Assembly: GCA_025922715.1 (NCBI GenBank)
Contig: JAICHH010000130.1
Coordinates: forward strand, 1-5,004
From: Nitrososphaeraceae archaeon
Lineage (GTDB): Archaea; Thermoproteota; Nitrososphaeria; Nitrososphaerales; Nitrososphaeraceae
Reading direction: 5' to 3'
DNA: 5,004 nucleotides
A model generated the notes under the pieces. The model saw nothing but the letters and a program-made list of their open reading frames with translations. It was not told the DNA's origin and searched no databases. Of this stretch, positions 1 to 5,004 are shown one piece after another. Every line of letters begins with the position of its first letter. Within the stretch, counting starts at the first letter, position 1. The position numbers and the translations under genes were made by a program.

Positions 1-173
1 AGTTTGTCTATTACCAACTCTGTTTTTAAATCTGGATCGGTTAATACAGGATCTATGTCCTTTTTTTTAGATTGAGCATCAATCTCATTAATATTTATTA
101 TTAAGATTAATAGACTGGTAAAAATTAAAAAAGTAAAAGAAACTTTTGATGTATATCTCTTAGTCGAGTTCAT
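1..173 (-). CDS. Secreted protein, N-terminal fragment (possibly a glucose/sorbosone dehydrogenase-like beta-propeller)
   Basis: An open frame runs from ATG at 173-171 to the left edge with no stop, giving 57 complete codons; the rest lies outside the window. The N-terminus is a textbook export signal: a basic stretch (MNSTKRYTSK), a hydrophobic core of about 16 residues (VSFTFLIFTSLLILII), then NINEIDAQS with a plausible cleavage after Asp-Ala. The mature part begins polar and lysine-rich (SKKKD) and continues IDPVLTDPDLKTELVIDKL. The pattern 'P-x-L-x-D-P-x-L-K-x-E-L-V' resembles the start of archaeal secreted PQQ-type glucose/sorbosone dehydrogenase-like propellers, but no catalytic or propeller motif is visible, so the family is a weak inference. 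The protein would be exported or membrane-anchored. A TATA-like element 18-27 bp upstream of the ATG suggests a separate, nearly leaderless transcript. That the gene is real is fairly sure; what it does is not. Confidence 0.72.
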   Translation of the reverse strand, partial: MNSTKRYTSKVSFTFLIFTSLLILIININEIDAQSKKKDIDPVLTDPDLKTELVIDK

Positions 174-190
174 ATTTTCAAAATATTATC

Positions 191-200
191 TATTATATTT
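191..200 (-). promoter_or_regulatory. TATA-like element for the secreted-protein gene
   Basis: Read on the minus strand this is AAATATAATA, preceded by the purine-containing AGGTTA that could serve as a BRE. Its centre is about 23 bp upstream of the ATG at 173, the usual archaeal TATA-to-start-site distance, so the transcript would begin at or next to the ATG (leaderless). No Shine-Dalgarno is seen in the gap. The region is very AT-rich, so chance matches are likely. Confidence 0.35.
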
Positions 201-300
201 TAACCTATTTGACATTCCAAACATACCTCATAGATGTATGAACTACTTTTTTTATATATTAAAATTTTTGAAATATTTATAGACATTATTAGAGTTTAAC

Positions 301-1833
301 CTAATAATTGGCTCTTATGTTTATTTCTTTTGACACAGGCGATGTTTTTAGATTTGTATATGGATAAATCTTGATGTCATATTTTGGAATTTCATTATCT
401 GGTTTTATAGTTTCAATTAGATTGGTATCTGCATACAACATTTTTTGAAAGTTACCTCTTTTACTATTCTCCTTCATGATTTTTTTATATCCAGAGTCTT
501 CTATTATTATGTAATTAGTAGTTTTAATAGGCTTTGTAGAAAAGAAGCTTCTTTGATCCATATCGATATGAAATATTTGTTCTGGAATCCACGCGAACAT
601 TGGATTACTGACTATAGTAACAGTACTATTGCTTTGTTCCATATAATGTACAGCTGCAGCTTGGGTTTTTATAATTGATGAATTTGCGTCAACTGATAAA
701 ATCAACACTATTGAAGTTAACCCAATTATTGCTATAGCGGAAATTATAATATAAGGTAGAGTATTTCTTATCTTCATATTTGGAATTAGATTAGATAATT
801 CTACTATCAATTTAGCTCCTGCAATAGAAAATGCTGGTAACAGTATAATAAGATGAAAAGAAGAAACAAAATCAAGCCAATATAAAAATAGAAGAAATGG
901 AATACCGAATAACAATATAAAAAAATCCTTCTTTATTGCTGCATATATAAATCCAGAAATGCCCAGTATGAATAGAATAGGATCAACCTCAAATAGAGAT
1001 GTTAATGCATTGATAAGTGGTTTACTTTCTCTCTGGGTTTGATGCAATACATCCTCTATCCATATGTCAAATTGGCCAATTGAATAGGCATGTGCAGGCC
1101 ATAATAGAGGTATAATTAGTACGGGAATAAACCATAGTCCAATACTTTTTAGTTTTTTTGTTGGAGTATTTATATAAATAAGATAAACCACAACAGGAAT
1201 CATTGTAAATACGGGGACTTTGGTAAATATAGATAATCCCAAAAATATACCTGAGAGAAGAATTAAGGATATATTTCTTTTTCCTATTGTATTTTTAGTT
1301 TTATTAAGGTCTTGTTTTAGATAAAGTACGAGCAAAATTGAAGTCAATAGTAATGGCAATTGTATTGACTCTAAAAATATGCGTCTGAGAACCCAACCAT
1401 ATGGTAAAATCGCAAATAGAATTGATGCAATAAACGCTATTTTGTTTCCATATTTTCTCTCGGTTATTTTGTATACAAGAAAAGTATCTATAACTGCAAA
1501 AATGCTCATAATTAATCTAGGGACGGTATAAAGATTTTCAATTGAATCCTCTGTGGAGGTAGGATTTAAAGAATCTGGATAACCTATTAAACCAAGGATA
1601 CCTGCCATTAATATTTGACCAAAATAAGGAGCAAAATAACGATCCTGAGGTTGGAGACCTTCTCCTTGCATTGTAGATAAAGTTTTCCTCATATAATGTC
1701 CTTCGTCTATGTGTAAATTTGGAAAGTCAAGCAAATTCCAAGTATGTGTAAAGGCACTTAAAATTAAAGGAATGAGTATTAAGGTAATTTTATTATATTT
1801 ACTAAACTCTTTATCTTTTGTCATTTGTATCAA
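301..1833 (-). CDS. GT-C fold membrane glycosyltransferase, PMT/ArnT-like (GT39/GT83 type)
   Basis: The 510-residue protein is predicted to take a sugar from a polyprenyl-phosphate donor on the outer face of the membrane and attach it to a protein, lipid or glycan. After a first membrane helix (about 16-31) comes an external loop with NLHIDEGHYMRK; the Asp-Glu at 43-44 sits where PMT/ArnT enzymes carry their catalytic acidic pair. Then follow RYFAPYFGQILMAG (65-78, the usual 'HPyFGQ'-like segment), RRIFLES (150-156) and many further hydrophobic helices up to about 380. The last 130 residues are mostly polar with short beta-like stretches (VTIVSNPMFAWIPEQIF), probably an extracytoplasmic domain. 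The start is a TTG at 1833-1831: an AGGTGAT Shine-Dalgarno lies 5 nt before it, and a TGA stop directly precedes it in frame. An ATG three codons later is possible but 14 nt from the Shine-Dalgarno. It lies 88 bp downstream of the GT2 gene, probably in one operon. The acceptor and sugar cannot be told from sequence. Confidence 0.88.
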   Translation of the reverse strand: MIQMTKDKEFSKYNKITLILIPLILSAFTHTWNLLDFPNLHIDEGHYMRKTLSTMQGEGLQPQDRYFAPYFGQILMAGILGLIGYPDSLNPTSTEDSIENLYTVPRLIMSIFAVIDTFLVYKITERKYGNKIAFIASILFAILPYGWVLRRIFLESIQLPLLLTSILLVLYLKQDLNKTKNTIGKRNISLILLSGIFLGLSIFTKVPVFTMIPVVVYLIYINTPTKKLKSIGLWFIPVLIIPLLWPAHAYSIGQFDIWIEDVLHQTQRESKPLINALTSLFEVDPILFILGISGFIYAAIKKDFFILLFGIPFLLFLYWLDFVSSFHLIILLPAFSIAGAKLIVELSNLIPNMKIRNTLPYIIISAIAIIGLTSIVLILSVDANSSIIKTQAAAVHYMEQSNSTVTIVSNPMFAWIPEQIFHIDMDQRSFFSTKPIKTTNYIIIEDSGYKKIMKENSKRGNFQKMLYADTNLIETIKPDNEIPKYDIKIYPYTNLKTSPVSKEINIRANY

Positions 1834-1838
1834 TCATC

Positions 1839-1845
1839 ATCACCT
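1839..1845 (-). promoter_or_regulatory. Strong Shine-Dalgarno that selects the TTG start of the GT-C gene
   Basis: The minus strand reads AGGTGAT, an exact 7-nt complement to the conserved archaeal 16S rRNA 3' end (AUCACCU). It is 5 nt from the TTG at 1833-1831 and 14 nt from the in-frame ATG at 1824-1822, so spacing favours the TTG. It lies inside the gap behind the GT2 gene, as expected for an internal cistron of an operon; none of the other starts in the window has a comparable site. Confidence 0.7.
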
Positions 1846-1921
1846 AATTCAAATAATTTTATTCTTTAACAAATTCAACCAAAATAACTCACTCACATAA
1901 CCGAAGTAGCTTAAATCTGAT

Positions 1922-2725
1922 TTATTTCTTTTGTTGTTTGTTTCCTCTACCATAATTATATAATTGCCAAACTGAACCAATATAATCAAAAATGACATTA
2001 AAACCCATCTTACTTTTACCCGATTTTCTATCGGTAAATGTATATGGCACCTCATGAATAGGCATATCCTTGGTTTTTACGAGGATTTCCAGAAGGATCT
2101 TATAACCCTTAGTATCTATTTTTAAATGTTCCAATAATGATCTTGGTACTACAAAAAATCCAGACATAGGATCAGTTACATTGTTAACCCGTAATCCAAT
2201 TTTGGCTATAATGGCTGCACATTTACTGATAATCCGTCTTCTAAATGGCCACCCGACTATTGCACCAGTTTCTATATATCGTGACGCAATAACAATAGAG
2301 TTAGAATCTGTTAATATTTTCTCTACCATGTTAGGAATGATTTCTGGAGGATGGGATAAATCTGCATCCATAACTAAAATATAATCACCCTGTGAGAATC
2401 TCACACCTTCAAGAATTGCAGGTATGAGACCATTTTTTTCTTTTCTTATAAGTACGTGTATATTATAGACATTTTTTTTTCCAAAGGGAATTTCTTTTTC
2501 TGTATATATCGCATCATTCTTTATATGAGACTGAACAATTTTGCCAGTTCCATCAGGAGAGTTATCATCAACTACAACAATCTCAGTGAAGATATTAGGG
2601 TTAAGATTTTCCTTAATTTTCTCTATTAATTTGATTATATTATCAGATTCATTATAAGTAGGAATGATTATTGATAAGGTGTACATATTCTTAGTTTTGA
2701 ATACTTCCTGATGATTCGCTTGCAC
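1922..2725 (-). CDS. GT2 family glycosyltransferase, dolichol/polyprenyl-phosphate mannose (or glucose) synthase-like
   Basis: The 267-residue soluble enzyme is predicted to transfer a hexose from GDP-mannose or UDP-glucose to a polyprenyl phosphate at the cytoplasmic membrane face. Motifs appear in DPM1 order: IIPTYNE (20-26), VVDDNSPDGT (51-60, nucleotide-sugar binding), MDADLSHPPE (119-128, the metal-binding DAD), ASRYIETGAIVGWP (147-160), TDPMSGFF (184-191), GYKILLE (207-213) and TDRKSGKSKMG (231-241). The protein ends shortly after, without the C-terminal GtrA-like membrane domain found in longer archaeal relatives, so it resembles the short form and may rely on the membrane partner for anchoring. 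The longest start is GTG at 2725; ATG at 2686 gives MYTLSIIIPTYNE, the more usual family N-terminus, so the first 13 residues are doubtful. The GT-C gene follows in the same direction and is the likely user of its product. Sugar specificity is not readable. Confidence 0.92.
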   Translation of the reverse strand: MQANHQEVFKTKNMYTLSIIIPTYNESDNIIKLIEKIKENLNPNIFTEIVVVDDNSPDGTGKIVQSHIKNDAIYTEKEIPFGKKNVYNIHVLIRKEKNGLIPAILEGVRFSQGDYILVMDADLSHPPEIIPNMVEKILTDSNSIVIASRYIETGAIVGWPFRRRIISKCAAIIAKIGLRVNNVTDPMSGFFVVPRSLLEHLKIDTKGYKILLEILVKTKDMPIHEVPYTFTDRKSGKSKMGFNVIFDYIGSVWQLYNYGRGNKQQKK

Positions 2726-2767
2726 TCTATTTCAATAACTCCAATCGATGTATTAAAATTATCGTGA

Positions 2768-2775
2768 GTATATTT
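2768..2775 (-). promoter_or_regulatory. Possible TATA element for the glycosyltransferase pair
   Basis: The minus strand reads AAATATAC, centred about 46 bp before the GTG start, giving an expected transcript start near 2745 and a leader of about 20 nt. That leader would contain GGAG (2742-2739), but 13 nt from the GTG, which is far for a Shine-Dalgarno. A competing element, ATTTTAATA near 2751-2759, would give a nearly leaderless mRNA from the GTG. The whole region is AT-rich, so the choice is uncertain. Confidence 0.25.
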
Positions 2776-2871
2776 GATAACATTTTTTCATATTTTTTTT
2801 AGTAAAGAGTTTATCATTCATTTCTTATTTATTAATGAAATATAAAGTAAATATAAATTGCACTAAAAAAA

Positions 2872-2881
2872 TCAGTACTGA
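2872..2881. promoter_or_regulatory. Perfect palindrome TCAGTACTGA, candidate operator half of a pair
   Basis: TCAGTACTGA is a perfect 10-bp palindrome in a region otherwise made of A/T tracts. Its core, CAGTACTG, shares the half-site CAGTA/TACTG with the palindrome at 2974-2986, about 100 bp away. It is a candidate transcription factor site; no family is recognised. Confidence 0.3.
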
Positions 2882-2962
2882 GGATTTCAGGAAAATAAGT
2901 AAAATAAATGCATTTATCTATGGCGATAAAATACTCTAATTTCAACAATTATATGAAGATTG

Positions 2963-2970
2963 TTATATAA
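2963..2970 (+). promoter_or_regulatory. TATA box candidate for the HprK-like gene
   Basis: TTATATAA is a close match to the archaeal TATA consensus. A start site about 25 bp downstream, near 2993, would give a leader of about 28 nt before the TTG at 3021. A second candidate, TTTATATT at 2986-2993, would give a leader of only a few nucleotides, which fits the lack of a Shine-Dalgarno before this start. Confidence 0.4.
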
Positions 2971-2973
2971 GAT

Positions 2974-2986
2974 ACAGTAATACTGT
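2974..2986. promoter_or_regulatory. Inverted repeat ACAGTA-a-TACTGT, candidate operator
   Basis: Two perfect 6-bp arms flank one central A. The repeat lies between the two TATA candidates of the rightward gene, where a bound protein would block TBP/TFB or RNA polymerase. It shares the CAGTA/TACTG half-site with the palindrome at 2872-2881, which makes a specific binding site more likely than a single chance palindrome. Confidence 0.4.
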
Positions 2987-3020
2987 TTATATTCAAATTA
3001 AAAATATTATTTTTGCGTAT

Positions 3021-4136
3021 TTGTATTACTATAACATTCATGATATAATCAAAGTTAAATCTGAAATAGATTTACAGGAATTAGAGTATTTTAAGTCAAA
3101 AGAGTTTATTGATCCTGATATTACCTTATCCGTAACTTCCTTTTCTACTGACCCGGATATGGCTAAATTGCGTACCAAGAGAAAATTAATTACTGATAAT
3201 CTGAAAGATGGGAGTGTATCTTATGACATAAAATATACTGAACATTTTGGAAGATCTGGTGCCCAGTTTCAAATAAAAATCGCCTCCAATAAAATTGGAA
3301 TTCTTGTTAATGAATTAATTTCAAAGTCTAAGCATGTGACTTACGTTAATCTGATCGAACCCATACTGAGATTTCTATTTTTAGCAAAGGGATACGTCCT
3401 TTTACATTCTGCATGTATGTCAACCCCTAATGGAATTGGATTTTTTCTCTCTGCTCCACCTGATACTGGAAAAACTACTACTGTAATAAAATGTGTAAAA
3501 AAAGGCTTTAGTTTCTTGTCAGATGATATGACAATTATTAGGCTTCCGAATGAAGGAATATGCTTTCCAAAATCGATGACTATTAGTGCACATACATACA
3601 AAACTGCCATTGAGGCCCAGACTTCTGAGGTGAATGAAGCAGAATATACTGATAGTAATGATAAAAGAGGAATGAAAATTAGAAGTTTAGTTCATTCAAA
3701 AACTGGAAGAAGCTTGATGCATAAACTAGCAGAGAAAAATGTGCCAATTTTTACTATTAATACAATAGGACAGACAAAGATTAAACCACCAAAATACCAT
3801 ATCAGGGATATTATAAAAGAAGCCAAAATTCAACAAAAGACGTTGATAAGTTCTTTGTTTTTCTTAGAAAAAGCAGAAGAAGGTGTTGAGGAAGTGAAAA
3901 AAATAGATTCAGACGATGCGTTAAAAAGAGCAATAGATAATAGTGATGATGCTTTTCTTTTTCCTCCATATAGCGATTTAATTAAACATATAAAAATTGA
4001 AGGTAAAAGTGCATACGACTTATTAGAAAATGAAAAAAAGATGGTTAAGGAATTGTTGTCAGGAATTGAATGTTATGTGTTGAAAAGTGGAGGAAGAAAA
4101 TGGACAGATATGATTCTTCACAGATTTAATTCATAG
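3021..4136 (+). CDS. HPr kinase/PEP carboxykinase-like P-loop protein of unknown substrate
   Basis: A 371-residue soluble protein with the layout of HprK-like proteins. The N-terminal domain (1 to about 105, starting YYYNIHDIIKVKSEIDLQEL) is followed by the kinase-like core: GYVLLHSACM (124-133, with His129 at the conserved 'LHxS/A' position), a P-loop SAPPDTGKTT (144-153) and KKGFSFLSDDM (160-170), whose Asp168-Asp169 match the metal-binding acidic pair of HprK and PEPCK. The P-loop is unusual: its first glycine is Ala145 and two prolines follow, though Gly150-Lys151-Thr152 are intact, so nucleotide binding is plausible. The C-terminal 120 residues are charged and fit no named motif. The family includes protein-serine kinases and small-molecule phosphotransferases; nothing here identifies HPr or another substrate. 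The start is TTG: the frame opens at 2940, no ATG or GTG precedes 3021, and the next ATG (residue 47) would cut the N-terminal domain. It is transcribed away from the glycosyltransferase pair. Confidence 0.8.
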   Translation: MYYYNIHDIIKVKSEIDLQELEYFKSKEFIDPDITLSVTSFSTDPDMAKLRTKRKLITDNLKDGSVSYDIKYTEHFGRSGAQFQIKIASNKIGILVNELISKSKHVTYVNLIEPILRFLFLAKGYVLLHSACMSTPNGIGFFLSAPPDTGKTTTVIKCVKKGFSFLSDDMTIIRLPNEGICFPKSMTISAHTYKTAIEAQTSEVNEAEYTDSNDKRGMKIRSLVHSKTGRSLMHKLAEKNVPIFTINTIGQTKIKPPKYHIRDIIKEAKIQQKTLISSLFFLEKAEEGVEEVKKIDSDDALKRAIDNSDDAFLFPPYSDLIKHIKIEGKSAYDLLENEKKMVKELLSGIECYVLKSGGRKWTDMILHRFNS

Positions 4137-4391
4137 AAAGCCTTTCTTATAGATAGAAAAAGTTGCTTAAAATTGGGAAATATTAAATGGTATTTATTAT
4201 ATTAATCCAAAAACAATACATTTTTGTCCAAAAGATCTACGATAGGCGTTTTTACATACAGGTCTAAATTAAATTTAAAATTTTAGCAATTCGAGCTTAT
4301 TTTGCAGTCTCTCTTTATCATAGATTTTATTTTAATATTATAAATTTTCGACTAAAGATTATAGAAAACGAAATTTCAAAAAAAAATGGAT
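4137..4391. other. Convergent intergenic region
   Basis: This 255-bp gap lies between the 3' ends of the HprK-like gene and the chaperonin gene. It is AT-rich, holds no credible ORF and no tRNA-like cloverleaf that I can find, and carries the termination signals expected of converging transcripts: a T-tract on the chaperonin side and a weak CAAAAA/TTTTTG inverted repeat on the other. Confidence 0.6.
4208..4226 (+). terminator. Weak candidate terminator for the HprK-like gene
   Basis: CAAAAA (4208-4213) and TTTTTG (4221-4226) form a 6-bp, mostly A-T stem with a 7-nt loop, ending in a T5 run 72-90 bp after the stop codon. Archaeal termination needs mainly a U-tract, so the T run may matter more than the hairpin. 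The stem is weak and the region AT-rich. Confidence 0.25.

Positions 4392-4400
<9 letters not shown>
4378..4400 (-). terminator. Hairpin plus poly-T terminator overlapping the chaperonin stop codon
   Basis: On the minus strand the sequence reads ATGGAT-TAA-ATCCAT followed at once by a T tract. The last two codons (Met-Asp) form the 5' arm, the TAA stop codon is the 3-nt loop, and the first six untranslated bases form the 3' arm. The complementary A run covers 4378-4386, nine bases including one shared with the stem end. The T tract alone is a good archaeal terminator; the hairpin makes it look like an intrinsic terminator fused to the end of the coding region. Confidence 0.6.

Positions 4401-5004
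<604 letters not shown>

Larger units (their letters stand above)
2726..3020. other. Divergent intergenic region between the glycosyltransferases and the HprK-like gene
   Basis: These 295 bp separate two divergent transcription units and should hold both promoters. They contain A/T tracts (plus-strand T runs at 2783-2788 and 2793-2800), an 11-bp-spaced direct repeat of AAATATAAA (2838-2846 and 2849-2857), two TATA candidates facing right (2963-2970 and 2986-2993), and two palindromes sharing CAGTA/TACTG half-sites (2872-2881 and 2974-2986). No convincing gene was found. Confidence 0.7.

Noticed and set aside
222..240. Inverted repeat CATAC/GTATG in the left intergenic region
   Set aside because: The arms are only five base pairs, with a 9-nt loop and no T tract on either side. 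Expected by chance.
445..678. Plus-strand ORF of 77 residues
   Set aside because: It is antisense to the C-terminal domain of the GT-C gene and has no motif or ribosome binding site.
1849..2055. Minus-strand ORF of 68 residues with a hydrophobic stretch, overlapping the GT2 3' end
   Set aside because: Most of it lies out of frame inside the GT2 coding region, and it has no recognisable motif. Treated as a shadow.
2181..2384. Plus-strand ORF of 67 residues
   Set aside because: It is entirely antisense to the conserved GT2 region that encodes the DAD, SRY and DPMSGFF motifs.
2908..2970. Small plus-strand ORF of 20 codons (MHLSMAIKYSNFNNYMKIVI)
   Set aside because: It has no Shine-Dalgarno, its end coincides with the TATA candidate TTATATAA, and an ORF this short is expected by chance.
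3341..3610. Minus-strand ORF of 89 residues
   Set aside because: It is entirely antisense to the P-loop core of the HprK-like gene.
4135..4147. Palindrome AGAAAG-c-CTTTCT just after the HprK-like stop codon
   Set aside because: With only one base between the arms it would fold as a stem of about four pairs, and no T run follows directly. Too weak to call a terminator.

Overview
The window looks like chromosomal DNA from an AT-rich archaeon. The strongest marker is the 3' part of a group II chaperonin (thermosome) gene with a Gly-Gly-Met tail at the right edge. An archaeal dolichol-phosphate-sugar synthase-like GT2 enzyme, a PMT/ArnT-like GT-C membrane enzyme, a Shine-Dalgarno that matches the archaeal 16S 3' end, TATA-like boxes and poly-T 3' ends all agree with this. 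Low G+C (judged by eye) and the style of the proteins suggest Nitrososphaerota (Thaumarchaeota, for example a Nitrosocosmicus-like soil lineage). That placement is inference and no lineage-defining gene is visible.

Layout, left to right: (1) 1-173, minus strand, the N-terminus of a secreted protein with a clear signal peptide, cut by the window edge. (2) 174-300, its probable promoter and the 3' flank of the next gene. (3) 301-1833, minus, a multi-spanning GT-C (PMT/ArnT-like) glycosyltransferase. (4) 1922-2725, minus, a soluble GT2 polyprenyl-phosphate sugar synthase-like enzyme, 88 bp upstream of the GT-C gene and in the same direction. (5) 2726-3020, a divergent regulatory region with TATA candidates and two palindromes sharing CAGTA/TACTG half-sites. 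(6) 3021-4136, plus, an HPr-kinase/PEP-carboxykinase-like P-loop protein. (7) 4137-4391, a convergent intergenic region. (8) 4392-5004, minus, the C-terminal 203 codons of the chaperonin, ending in eight perfect 9-bp repeats and a terminator-like hairpin whose loop is the stop codon.

The two glycosyltransferases make a sensible pair. The GT2 enzyme would load a sugar from a nucleotide donor onto a polyprenyl phosphate on the cytoplasmic face, and the GT-C enzyme would use that lipid-linked sugar on the outer face to modify a protein, lipid or glycan. The divergent HprK-like protein may belong to the same surface-glycan module, but only its position suggests this. The chaperonin and the secreted protein look like independent units. 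I found no mobile element, CRISPR array, tRNA or rRNA. The least explained items are the HprK-like gene and the paired palindromes in front of it.
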